Below are positions 24,249-33,421 of a stretch of 62,702 nucleotides of DNA, one piece after another. Below the pieces are notes generated by a model. The model was not told the DNA's origin and did no database searches. It saw only the letters and a list, made by a program, of their open reading frames with translations. The translations under genes and the position numbers were made by a program. The stretch's first letter is position 1. Each line of letters starts with the position of its first letter. The stretch lies in contig CALXKJ010000012.1 of assembly GCA_944388955.1 (NCBI GenBank), positions 1 to 62,702 of the forward strand, given 5' to 3'. Source of the stretch: an uncultured Spirochaetaceae bacterium (GTDB taxonomy: Bacteria > Spirochaetota > Spirochaetia > Sphaerochaetales > Sphaerochaetaceae).

Positions 24249-27140
24249 ATGGAAGAAAATAGAGAAAAAGCAATTGAGGATTTATGTTTTCAGCAAGTAT
24301 ACGATTATCTCGATAATTATGAGCAGAAGTTAGGTAGGCCTGTGTCTCAAGAAAGTCTTGAAACAAGGCTTGAAATGGAAGTCAGTGAGGTTTTGAATAA
24401 TGTTGCGGGAAATGTTTATCCACCCGGAAAGGAAGAACTAAAACGACGTGTCAGAGTCAGACTTGAAATTGCAAAATCGCAAACTGATCAGCCAACTTAT
24501 TCTCTTGTCGATAAAGCAGCAGATCATATCCCATGGCTTGAAAATGAAAAGGATAAAATAGAGTGGAGCCATTGGCAGATTTATCGAAATTATTTACGTA
24601 AAAAACAAGCTCCTTTAAGTCAACTAAAAGAAATTAGCAACAGTACTGAGCAGATTCTTTCTTATCTTGAAAATCCAAATAGACCTGCCCCTTGGGATGT
24701 AAGAGGACTGGTTGTTGGCAATATTCAAGCAGGCAAAACATCAAATTATATCGGACTCCTAGCAAAGGCCGTAGATGCAGGATATCGGATTCTTATTGTG
24801 CTTGCGGGTACCACAAATGATCTTCGAAGTCAGACACAGAAAAGAATTGACGAAGGACTTCTTGGCTATGATTCAAGTAAAAGTGAGCCTGGAAAGTTTG
24901 CCTCAAGTCGACAACATAAAGGTCGAATTATTCAGACAAAAACAACCAGTGATTTAAATGGAGATTATGGCAAGGCTATTTCTTTTGTTAACACAAGATT
25001 TGACGGGGAAGATGCAATATTGTATGTGGTTAAGAAGAATGCAAGTATTTTAAGAAATATTTATAGCGATTTACAAAACAATCTTGAAATTAATGGAAAA
25101 ATTGCAGCTCCAATGATAATGATTGACGATGAGGCGGATAATGCCTCCGTGAATGGAAAGCAGCAAAGTTATGATTTGATAACAGGAAAACTTGTCGATA
25201 AGAATGAAATTGATCCTGCTCAAGTAAATAAATACATTCGGGCTATCCTTTCAAGTTTTGAAAAGGTTGCATATGTTGCCTATACAGCAACTCCATATGC
25301 CAACATTTTTATTATGCCGAATGAACCAGAAAAGAGAAGTGCACAGGTTTATGATGACAAATTAAAAAGAGATATCATAATTGGAGAAGATCTTTTTCCG
25401 AGGAATTTCATTGTAGAGCTTTCTTCTGGAGCAAATTACTATGGACCGGATAGTATTTTTGGAATAGAAGGAAAGCCCGGATTGCCAATAGTTTTAAAGA
25501 CTTCACAGTTTGAAGATGAGGCTTCAATTCTTCGCACAAGCAAGACAGGCAAATCGGTAAAATTCATTGCTACTGAAATGCCAGAATCTATGAGATATGC
25601 AATAGATTGCTTCATTATTTCAGCAGCAGGGAAGAATGTTAGACGCTGTTCTATTATCCACAATACGATGTTGATTCATGTTGATCGGTTAAATGCAACC
25701 CAAAAGAAAGTACTTGAATGGGTAAGCGAATACATTTCCGGCTTTCAAAGTATTTTTAGAGTTGGAACAGTCAATAGACAGCAGTCATACTTAAATACCC
25801 TTTTCTCAATATGGACAGAAGAGTATTCCCCTAAGTTTGAAACTATAAAAAGTATGACTAAGGACACTTCTTTAACTCAGTTGGATTGGGAGAGTGTAGA
25901 GAAAGAAATCCGGCATGTAATTCTTTCTATTGAGTGTTTGGAAATTAATTCAAAAAATGGAAAGAAAGGATTTGAATATGACAAATATAAAAATGGAAGA
26001 ACATTAATTGCTATTGGTGGTGACAAATTAGCTAGAGGTTTGACTCTTGAGGGATTATCAATAAGCTATTTTATGAGACATTCAAGGATGTATGATTCTT
26101 TACTCCAGATGGGAAGGTGGTTTGGGTATCGAACTGGTTATATTGATTTAAGCCGAATATTTGCATCTGAGCAACTAATTAGGAATTATCAAATTATAAC
26201 AAAAGCTAACGAGGATCTTTCAGAGCAGTTCCATCAGTTAGCCACCATGCAACCAGCAAGATCGCCGCGAGATTTTGGACTGATGGTAAAGACGGATCCT
26301 TCTTCAATTCTTATGGTAACGGCCCTTAATAAATCCAAGAACACTACGAAACGTAAGATTTCGTTTTCAGGAAATGCTACTTCTATTCCGTACATAACAA
26401 AGGATGCTACCAAAAATAATGAAAACTACGAAAAGGTTAGAGCTTTTATTAGGGAATTAGAGGAATTAGGCCTAGCTTGTTCCAATGAGCATAACGCTTA
26501 TATTTGGAAAAATGTGCCTGTAGCAGAAATACTCAGTGGATTTATCGGGAGAGAATTATATGTCGATCCGCAAAATACTCTTTATTCGTATGATGCTTTG
26601 GCAAAATATATAGAGAAGCTTAATAAAGAATTCAACGAGTTGACCAATTGGACAGTTGCATTAGTGCAAGGTGATGGTAAGAAAATGGGGAATGTTGTAT
26701 CAATTACTGACACCATCTCGGTATCTGCATCATCGCGTACTATTTTTGATCCCAGTGAAGACAATTTTTCTTATTATGAAATTAACCAAAGACGGCTTGC
26801 TACCGGTACAAATGAATCAATTGATCTTACTAAGGTGGAATTCAAGAAAGCTTTGGATGCTACCAATGCGGCAAGGAGCCGAGAAAATAAGAAACCTACG
26901 ACCACACCATCTCCAGTAGAAATTAGGAAAGCTCGGCCCGCAACTAATGCATTGCTTGTTCTATATTTTTTAGGGCTACATACAGATGATAACTCTGCTT
27001 ATATTCCTGGTGTTTTTCCTTCCTTTATGATTAGTTTTTCCGAGTCTGGACATGGACGAGAAGAAACGGAAGTGGAATATCAGCTTAATGCAATAGCTGA
27101 GCGTGAATATAGAAAGAGGTTTGAAAATGATAAGTCGTGA
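24249..27140 (+). CDS. Z1-domain superfamily II helicase-like protein
   Basis: A 963-residue predicted ATP-driven DNA translocase. It has Walker A VVGNIQAGKTSNYIGLLAKA (about residue 160) and a DExx box MIMIDDEADNAS (about 295). A YTATPYANIF motif III-like segment follows, then the Z1 region with GGDKLARGLTLEGLSISYF and QMGRWFGYRTGY (motifs V and VI). Z1 proteins are known mainly from operons with GHKL ATPases and PD-(D/E)XK nucleases. Here it would be the motor that moves DNA to the nuclease. Not a classical HsdR: the nuclease is on a separate gene. Confidence 0.88.
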   Translation: MEENREKAIEDLCFQQVYDYLDNYEQKLGRPVSQESLETRLEMEVSEVLNNVAGNVYPPGKEELKRRVRVRLEIAKSQTDQPTYSLVDKAADHIPWLENEKDKIEWSHWQIYRNYLRKKQAPLSQLKEISNSTEQILSYLENPNRPAPWDVRGLVVGNIQAGKTSNYIGLLAKAVDAGYRILIVLAGTTNDLRSQTQKRIDEGLLGYDSSKSEPGKFASSRQHKGRIIQTKTTSDLNGDYGKAISFVNTRFDGEDAILYVVKKNASILRNIYSDLQNNLEINGKIAAPMIMIDDEADNASVNGKQQSYDLITGKLVDKNEIDPAQVNKYIRAILSSFEKVAYVAYTATPYANIFIMPNEPEKRSAQVYDDKLKRDIIIGEDLFPRNFIVELSSGANYYGPDSIFGIEGKPGLPIVLKTSQFEDEASILRTSKTGKSVKFIATEMPESMRYAIDCFIISAAGKNVRRCSIIHNTMLIHVDRLNATQKKVLEWVSEYISGFQSIFRVGTVNRQQSYLNTLFSIWTEEYSPKFETIKSMTKDTSLTQLDWESVEKEIRHVILSIECLEINSKNGKKGFEYDKYKNGRTLIAIGGDKLARGLTLEGLSISYFMRHSRMYDSLLQMGRWFGYRTGYIDLSRIFASEQLIRNYQIITKANEDLSEQFHQLATMQPARSPRDFGLMVKTDPSSILMVTALNKSKNTTKRKISFSGNATSIPYITKDATKNNENYEKVRAFIRELEELGLACSNEHNAYIWKNVPVAEILSGFIGRELYVDPQNTLYSYDALAKYIEKLNKEFNELTNWTVALVQGDGKKMGNVVSITDTISVSASSRTIFDPSEDNFSYYEINQRRLATGTNESIDLTKVEFKKALDATNAARSRENKKPTTTPSPVEIRKARPATNALLVLYFLGLHTDDNSAYIPGVFPSFMISFSESGHGREETEVEYQLNAIAEREYRKRFENDKS

Positions 27141-28143
27141 TATGAAGTCTGAACTATTAAAACTATTTGAAATACTTTTGGCAGAAGGGTTTGATAATGA
27201 CTATTATCGCAGAATTGACATCCCCTCGGAAGCTGAGATTTATTTAGGAGTAAGTTCTGATAAAGAACCTTATTTCAGATTCATAGCAGAAAAAGACAAA
27301 TGGAGGCAGATTGAAGAAATTCAGCCAAGAAATGGTTTTCAAATAGTTCCTGATACATTGTCAACAAATGAAGCAGCTACAAAAAAGGCCTATAGAATAA
27401 TAAAGAGGAAACATATTGATAATGATATTTTCTTTTCATTCATAGCGAACCTGATAGAAGCTGTTTACAATTCTGCCTCTGTTGATTCTATTAGCAATCT
27501 GATAGATCGGTTAATGCAATGGGCTTCTTTTTTTAAAAAATATCCTTCGGGTATACTTAATCAAAAACAGCAGATTGGATTATTTGGTGAGCTATATTTT
27601 CTTCGGATGTATCTGGAAAAAGGAAATCTGAACATAATTAAGAATTGGAAAGGTCCTGATAAAGCTGCAAAGGACTTTGTATTTAATTCTTTTGCTGTTG
27701 AAATAAAAACTTCCGTAGTTTCTGACAACAATGTTGTTCACATTTCAAATGAATATCAACTAGATTCATCTGGGCTTGCAAAGCTTTTTCTTTTTAATTT
27801 ATTGGTCGCCGAAGATAATGTGGATGGTCAAACCATCCCTGAAATCGTAGATGAAATTATGGAGTTTACTGTAGCTGATCAAAAGCTACATTTTAAATTC
27901 AGGACATTATTAAACGAGATTGGATATAATGAAGCTTTCAAAGAGCAATATAAACTGAGGATTGCTCCTCAAGTGTTTTATTGCTATGAGGTAACTCCTG
28001 ATTTTCCTAGAATTATACCTTCAGATCTTAAGCAGGGGATTCATAATGTGTCTTATAGCATTGAACTTTCACACTGTCTTCGTTATTTGTATCCATATGG
28101 AGAATTCGAAAGCTTGGTATCTGGAGGGGTAGAAAGTGAGTAG
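27127..28143 (+). CDS. PD-(D/E)XK family protein (DUF4420-like), predicted restriction nuclease
   Basis: Probable cleavage subunit of the system. 338 residues from ATG 27127, chosen because GAAAGAGG precedes it; an ATG at 27103 is also in frame. The nuclease core is seen as GLFGELYFLRMYL (Glu), then KDFVFNSFAVEIKTS, which supplies the Asp and the ExK. The start lies inside the end of the Z1 gene and the stop overlaps the AIPR gene by eight bases, so the subunits are translationally coupled. The family assignment rests on these motifs and on context. Confidence 0.8.
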   Translation: MISRDMKSELLKLFEILLAEGFDNDYYRRIDIPSEAEIYLGVSSDKEPYFRFIAEKDKWRQIEEIQPRNGFQIVPDTLSTNEAATKKAYRIIKRKHIDNDIFFSFIANLIEAVYNSASVDSISNLIDRLMQWASFFKKYPSGILNQKQQIGLFGELYFLRMYLEKGNLNIIKNWKGPDKAAKDFVFNSFAVEIKTSVVSDNNVVHISNEYQLDSSGLAKLFLFNLLVAEDNVDGQTIPEIVDEIMEFTVADQKLHFKFRTLLNEIGYNEAFKEQYKLRIAPQVFYCYEVTPDFPRIIPSDLKQGIHNVSYSIELSHCLRYLYPYGEFESLVSGGVESE

Positions 28144-30265
28144 TAGTACTGAACAGTTTTATAAAGACTGTATGATTTATGTGAATCGAGAATTAGAAAC
28201 TTCCGGAGAGGAAGGAGATAATTGTGAAAACATTTTTACCCGAAAGATTATCTCTGATTTGAGTAGTGGAAATTCTCCTGTTGTAAGAGGCTATGACGAT
28301 TCGGTTTTCAGATATGAATCAAGTTCAAGCAATTCTAAAATCAATGCCTTTCACCTGGATGATGTAGAGAAAGATATCATTGTTTATGTAACTTTTTTTT
28401 CTCAGGAACCGGAGCTGTATCGACTTGGGGCAACTGATGTGGATGCCTATCTTAGGAAGCTATCCAATTTCATGAAGATGATTGAGCAATTTCAAGATAC
28501 ATTGTTGTCTTCGATAGAAGAGGAGCATCCTCTGTATTCATTAGTATATGAACTTAAATCACACCCAAATGAGTACGATTCAGTCAACTACGTACTTCTT
28601 ACAAATGGCAAGGTGGGAGAAATTAAGCTTCCAGCTTTTCGATTGTTTGGAAAAAAGGTAAATGTATCTGTTTATGATATAGAACGTTATAAAAGGTTCA
28701 TTGACGGCCAAACTGTAGAAGAGATTATAGCTGATCTGGATATACTCGGGCATCCGTTGAAATGTACTCATTTAAGAATTGCTGATAACAGCTATGAAGT
28801 CTATTCCTGTATTCTCAGTGGCAATGTAATTTATAGGTTATTTGATGAATTCCATTTCCGATTACTGAATAGCAATGTGCGTACTTATCTGCAACTCCGG
28901 GGAGAAGTGAATAAAGAAATAATGCGAACAATAACAACCTCTCCTGAAAAGTTTCTTGCCTACAACAATGGTATATCTGCTACTGCTAGTCGTGTTGATA
29001 CCGATGACAATGGAGATATAATCAGTATCTCTGATCTTCAAATAGTCAACGGAGGCCAGACGTCTGTTTCTATTTATAAGGCAAAGTCTGATTCAAATGC
29101 CAATCTTGATAATGTATATGTACTGGCAAAAATCACTGTGATTAATAATCCTGATATCTATAAAGAGATGGTCAAGAATATCTCTCGATATGCAAATACA
29201 CAGAATAAAATCAAGATTTCTGATTTGAGTTCTAATGATGCCTATAATATAGAATTAGCCAAGCTTTCAAGAACAATCTATACTCCTGCTATTGGCACTA
29301 AACTTCCTACTAAATGGTTTTATGAAAATATAGATGGTGCTTATAATATTGAAGCGAGCGAAAACGGAAACTCATTCAAGCGAGAATATCCTGAAACGCA
29401 AAAGATTAAAAAAACAGATCTTTCCACAATAGAGCTTTCTTATCAGGGATTGCCATATCTGGCCTGTAAGGGAGCTGAAGATGGATATAAGGTATTTGCC
29501 CAAAATCTCCCTGATCTTTCGATGCCTGATGAAGAGACTTTCAAGCAACTAATTGCAAAGAAAATTCTTTATGATAAAACGGTAGCTATTATTGGCGAGG
29601 AAGGATATGGACAGGGAAAGAAATCTATGACCGCATATGTAGTAGCTTATCTTTCCGCCGTTGTGTGTAAAAACAAACTGAATCTGAAGGATATTTGGAA
29701 TAACCAGGCCATTTCAGACGATCTGTCAGCAGACATCCATAATCTGGTGCGAAAAATGTGTCCATATATCAGAGAGCATGCAATTCGGGCTCAGAAAAGT
29801 ATTGAGATGTATACAAAACCCCTTGCAACATGGCAGGAAATTAAATCAATCGATTTTAATTGTTGTAATTTCTATTCTTATATTGGAACAGAAGCACTGA
29901 AACCAATACTTACAAATACAAAAATCTCTAACGCTATTGCAAAAACACTATTGCTTGTTTCAAAAGAAGATTGGATTCAAATGTCGCAACAATGTAATCT
30001 GATTGAAAAGAGCAAAGAAGGAATTCGTTCTGATCGGAGTATGTGTATTTCTATGCTGACCACTTCCTTGGAAGAGTTATCTGAAAAGCAGGTTGCTTAT
30101 GCTTTGAGATTAATCTACAAGTTTTATTCAGTGGGCTTTGTTTTTGCTGATGATTCTTCAGTAAAAAAAGTAGTTGATGCAAATAGATCCGAATTCAATT
30201 CGTTACTGAAATTGAGATTGAGGACACTTTCTACAGAAAAATACTTTAAGCCAGAAGCTTCCTAA
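28136..30265 (+). CDS. AIPR-family protein (abortive phage infection type)
   Basis: A 709-residue member of the AIPR family, named from phage-resistance proteins. Hallmarks are FLAYNNGISATASRV near residue 280 and DLQIVNGGQTSVSIYKA near 300. AIPR proteins accompany Z1/GHKL/methyltransferase sets and are also found alone; their biochemical role is unsettled, and an effector or nuclease-related part is possible. It starts at GTG 28136, overlapping the preceding gene. It is the last gene of the operon and is followed by an intrinsic terminator. Confidence 0.85.
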   Translation: MSSSTEQFYKDCMIYVNRELETSGEEGDNCENIFTRKIISDLSSGNSPVVRGYDDSVFRYESSSSNSKINAFHLDDVEKDIIVYVTFFSQEPELYRLGATDVDAYLRKLSNFMKMIEQFQDTLLSSIEEEHPLYSLVYELKSHPNEYDSVNYVLLTNGKVGEIKLPAFRLFGKKVNVSVYDIERYKRFIDGQTVEEIIADLDILGHPLKCTHLRIADNSYEVYSCILSGNVIYRLFDEFHFRLLNSNVRTYLQLRGEVNKEIMRTITTSPEKFLAYNNGISATASRVDTDDNGDIISISDLQIVNGGQTSVSIYKAKSDSNANLDNVYVLAKITVINNPDIYKEMVKNISRYANTQNKIKISDLSSNDAYNIELAKLSRTIYTPAIGTKLPTKWFYENIDGAYNIEASENGNSFKREYPETQKIKKTDLSTIELSYQGLPYLACKGAEDGYKVFAQNLPDLSMPDEETFKQLIAKKILYDKTVAIIGEEGYGQGKKSMTAYVVAYLSAVVCKNKLNLKDIWNNQAISDDLSADIHNLVRKMCPYIREHAIRAQKSIEMYTKPLATWQEIKSIDFNCCNFYSYIGTEALKPILTNTKISNAIAKTLLLVSKEDWIQMSQQCNLIEKSKEGIRSDRSMCISMLTTSLEELSEKQVAYALRLIYKFYSVGFVFADDSSVKKVVDANRSEFNSLLKLRLRTLSTEKYFKPEAS

Positions 30266-30297
30266 TCATTCCTTCTCACAGATTGTTAGTCAGAGAT

Positions 30298-30328
30298 TCT
30301 CAATCCCTTTAGATTGAGACCTCCTTTT
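30298..30328 (+). terminator. Terminator of the defence operon
   Basis: TCTCAATC (30298-30305), loop CCTTTA, wait-free pairing with GATTGAGA (30312-30319), then CCTCCTTTT: an eight-pair perfect stem 33 bases after the AIPR stop. Confidence 0.8.
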
Positions 30329-31057
30329 CAAATCTGGAATGAAGCAGTGCAGATTCACTGTACCCTCAAAAGTGTGGGTTATAAGCACATTCTGTATTCG
30401 TACTTTCGAGCCAGTAAATTCCTAACCTCTGCTTGATACATCACCTTGCTGATTGATAAGGCCTAATTAATCTTGACTGAAAATCGTTTAAGTACCAAAT
30501 ATTATATTTCGAAATCAGACTAGTAAAATATATTAGTGTTGTTATAAAAGGCTTTGCAGAAGTAACTAAGCCCAATTCCTTATTAAGTTTAAGCTAATCT
30601 CTATTGTTCGAAGCAAGATATATCGTTCGATCTGTTTGCTGTTCCAAATTTTATAAACCCTCACATTGCCATTTGCCTGACCCGATGAGGCCATCGCTAT
30701 ACGAATCAAGAGGAAGGAAGGAGCGCTTCCAGCGCTTTCAGTTCCAATTGCCAGATGAATATCAGATCAGAAAAGAAGGCTGTCTGCTTACCGATGACAA
30801 ACATCGGCCACGCAATGCTTTCTCTATCGGTTCGGATACGAAATTGGCTTCAGGAAAGAACACTCAATGTAAACCTGATGTTCAAGAAAGGAACAGCCCC
30901 TTCGGGGCAGTCAGGAACAGATGTCAATCCAGAAATTGGAAAGCCTTCCGGGAGGGAAAAGAAGGGAAGGCGGCAATCGGATCTCATCGGAATGAGGCAA
31001 CACAGACAGCTGTAAAAAACGCGGAGGCAAAGACTGTAGCAAGGGGATCCGATATAG
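30329..31057. other. Island right part: no confident gene, possible remnants
   Basis: About 730 bases. The first ~270 are AT-rich without long frames. From about 30680 the base composition resembles the host chromosome again. Two overlapping plus-strand frames (30604-31152 and 30755-31015) are open, but their products are unusually rich in Arg, Lys, Gln and Asn and match nothing I recognise. This reads as decayed or noncoding sequence rather than a working gene. Confidence 0.5.
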
Positions 31058-31519
31058 GTGAAGACCTATTCGCAAACGACATCTCCCAGAATTGGGAGAG
31101 ATTCTTCTTATACAGGAGACAGCAGAGTGATCAACACGGATTCTGCATATGACATCAGCATGGTTGTTTTTGGGGAGACAATCACCGGACGCAGGTCGGA
31201 TTACGGTGTGTTCCTGCTTGCTGGGAAGAGCAGGATAACCGGCAAGGACAAACTCATCCTCGCTATTGCAGATGTTAAAAAGGATGTCGGGAAGGATGTC
31301 ATGTTATTGTCCAAAGAATCATCAAAAGGGTCTGTGACTCGGCGTAATGCAATACTTGATTTGATAAGAAGTAATCAAACCATAACTATTCCTGAAATCG
31401 CAATTTTACAAAAGGTTTCCGCACGCACAATGGAAAGAGATTTTGATTGGTTGAAGGATAAGGGAATCATTATTAGGGAAGGATCGCGGGCTGATGGTAG
31501 GTGGAGCATTGTTGAATAG
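31058..31519 (+). pseudogene. Remnant with a C-terminal winged-helix DNA-binding domain
   Basis: An open frame of 153 codons whose last ~60 residues look like a real winged helix: RNAILDLIRSNQ, ITIPEIAILQKVSARTMERD, LKDKGIIIREGSRADGRW. This is the pattern seen at the C-terminus of AlbA_2/ATP-binding-type regulators and related HTH proteins. The N-terminal part matches nothing I know and there is no SD at its ATG. A 5'-truncated fragment is the simplest reading. It ends 130 bases before the right direct repeat. Confidence 0.5.
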
Positions 31520-31649
31520 AAAATTGTCTGATCCCAATTTGACCTCAAAAGCTCCTGAGATGTTTGAGACTGATGATATGAGTGAGAAATATAGCGGTTA
31601 TAATGAATCTTGTAACACTACAGCTAGTGTATGAGACAGTGGAATTATT

Positions 31650-31820
31650 GAGTGGGAGTAATTCCAATTTGTCTATAATAAGAAAATCGTTGTAATACAA
31701 TGACTTGTATTATGACGATTTTCTGCTTTATGTCAGTTATCACTATTATTTCAGATTTTTCCTGCCAAATTCCTGCCAGCGGAAAACATTTTAAACTGGT
31801 ATACGTATTATTTCTATTAT
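31650..31820. repeat. Right 171-bp direct repeat (guaA 3'-end copy)
   Basis: Starts with GAGTGGGAGTAA, the last four codons of guaA, and repeats the guaA terminator hairpin (31681-31724). 125 bases are identical to the left copy; the remaining 46 are diverged with no length change. It is preceded by GGAATTATT, so only the end of guaA is present. Confidence 0.9.
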
Positions 31821-31890
31821 TTTGGATAATGTTCTATCTGATTTCTTTAAATTAAGATTTCTAGAAGGTAAAACTTTCGATACCCATTAC

Positions 31891-33099
31891 TTAGGGCTCG
31901 ATTGCCAGCTTTTTATGTCCGGTGAGGAAATCTCTCACATTCATGTGGATGATTCCTCTTTGTGAGAAGTCAGGCTTGTCCATCGAGATTACGTACTTTG
32001 GCCAGTTGTCCTTTACAGTGGAGTAAGCATTGAACTCTCTTTTAATAACCTCTTCGCTGGCAAGCTGGTAAGCAACCTGAATGTAACATCTCTCCACTCC
32101 GTTGGTGACAACGAAATCTATCTCACCCTTGTATGTTTTACCAGTATGAACTTCATATCCACGTGAAATCAGCTCGTTGTAGATTACAGTCTCAAGAATG
32201 TCCCCGAGGTTGAAGGTTGCAGTCGATCCACGCTGCAAAGTGACAAGAGAAGGATCTGTTGCATATGACTTTCTCCGTGTCTTAAGCATCTCTTTTCCCC
32301 TGATGTCAAATCGGAACGGCATTGTGATGAGATTTGCCTCACACATAGCATCAAGGTACTTGTAGCAGGTTGTTGTGCTAATCTTTTTTTCGTTGACAGA
32401 AATGAAGTTTGAAAGGCTTTCGGCTGATATGACATTCGAAGTGTAAGCTAGAATGTATGTCAGGAAATTCTTGAAATTCCAGCTGTCAAATCCTGAATGC
32501 CTGCCAAGGATATCACGATCAATAATGCTGGAAAGAATGTCTTGAATTGACGTCCTTGCGTTGATTGAAGGAGCGAATCGTACAGGAAATCCTCCCCATC
32601 TGAGGTAATCAGCGAGGGTCTCATCGTCATCATGTCCGGTGAACTGGACAACCTCATCATAAGAGAAGGGGAAAACGGTGAATTCCACGTAACGGCCCGT
32701 GAGCTTATTTGCCAGTTCCCCTGAAATCAGGGTGGATGTTGATCCTGTCACAAAAACAGAAGCGCTGAGAGCAGACCTGATGGATGCGATTACCGGGATG
32801 TACCTGTCCAGATACTGGACCTCATCAATGAAGACATAGGCCTTACGGCCTGCAAGTGCTGCGATACGGTCCTTCACGTCGCTATAGAATCCTTTCGGGT
32901 CTTTGATGTAGTGTTCGTTATCAAAATCCTCGAAGTCGTAGAAGATAATCTGGTCATCAGAAACACGTTTTGACAGTTCTTCCATAATCTGTGCAAGGAT
33001 TGTCGACTTCCCGCAGCGTCTGATTCCTGCTATCGCCTTTATCAAATCGCTTTCATAATAGGGCCTTATGCGGCTGAGGTACTTCTCTCTCTTTAGCAT
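31891..33099 (-). CDS. AAA+ ATPase with DUF4143 C-terminal domain
   Basis: A 402-residue member of the widespread AAA_14-DUF4143 family, whose function is not established. The ATPase part has IAGIRRCGKSTILAQ (Walker A) and AYVFIDEVQYLDRYIPVI (Walker B), with sensor FVTGSTSTLISGELANKL. The C-terminal part has a PD-(D/E)XK-like GEIDFVVTNGVERCYIQVA, with the acidic residue partly conserved and the usual ExK replaced by QV. It is more distant from the two copies at 57-60 kb than they are from each other. It stands alone on the minus strand between the island and the Wadjet genes. Confidence 0.85.
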   Translation of the reverse strand: MLKREKYLSRIRPYYESDLIKAIAGIRRCGKSTILAQIMEELSKRVSDDQIIFYDFEDFDNEHYIKDPKGFYSDVKDRIAALAGRKAYVFIDEVQYLDRYIPVIASIRSALSASVFVTGSTSTLISGELANKLTGRYVEFTVFPFSYDEVVQFTGHDDDETLADYLRWGGFPVRFAPSINARTSIQDILSSIIDRDILGRHSGFDSWNFKNFLTYILAYTSNVISAESLSNFISVNEKKISTTTCYKYLDAMCEANLITMPFRFDIRGKEMLKTRRKSYATDPSLVTLQRGSTATFNLGDILETVIYNELISRGYEVHTGKTYKGEIDFVVTNGVERCYIQVAYQLASEEVIKREFNAYSTVKDNWPKYVISMDKPDFSQRGIIHMNVRDFLTGHKKLAIEP

Positions 33100-33134
33100 G
33101 GTTCAAGCGTACCATAATTTTTAAGTTTATTCAA
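33100..33134 (-). promoter_or_regulatory. Promoter of the DUF4143 ATPase gene, leaderless type
   Basis: Minus strand TTGAAT (33134-33129), 17-base spacer, TACGCT (33111-33106), six bases, ATG. No SD is present. Confidence 0.5.
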
Positions 33135-33409
33135 AAATAATATGTAAATTAAAAAAAACTTTGAGTATATATCAATAATATATCTAAATTTTTAAGAATC
33201 CGGGATTTGGTCATAGATGTGAAAGAACTTCCTTTGTTCTCAAATTTCGGACTTGAGCCATGAGAAATAGATAACCCCCATTTTGTTAGCGACAGATGAG
33301 ATTTTTACTTGGGAATAAAGGAAAGTATTTATCTCAGGGTACAGAATGAACATTGGCTTGAAGCAGAAATGTAAACCATCTGTCTTATTTCTTCGGAACA
33401 CAATTATGC
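33135..33409. other. Intergenic region upstream of jetA, no gene seen
   Basis: Starts strongly AT-rich (33120-33200). It contains no frame of note and no terminator, and lies between divergent transcription units. Nothing further can be supported. Confidence 0.5.
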
Positions 33410-33421
33410 TATCATTCAGAT
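33410..33421 (+). promoter_or_regulatory. Possible leaderless -10 element of jetA
   Basis: TATCAT (33410-33415) lies six bases before GTG 33422, the same arrangement as nadE. A matching -35 box is poor (ATTTCT at 17 bases), so this is weaker than the others. Confidence 0.35.

Larger units (their letters stand above)
21258..31820. mobile_element. Genomic island inserted at the 3' end of guaA
   Basis: About 10.4 kb between two direct repeats that start with the last codons of guaA. The content is visibly richer in A and T than the flanking housekeeping genes and uses different codons (AAA, AAT, GAT, TTT frequent). It holds a five-gene restriction-type defence operon and degenerate sequence towards the right repeat. 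No integrase, transposase or relaxase is recognisable, so it is either non-autonomous or decayed. The 3' end of guaA is a known integration hotspot for genomic islands in many bacteria. Confidence 0.75.

Noticed and set aside
30604-31152. 182-residue plus-strand ORF in the island
   Set aside because: No SD, atypical composition and two overlapping frames equally open; kept only as possible debris.
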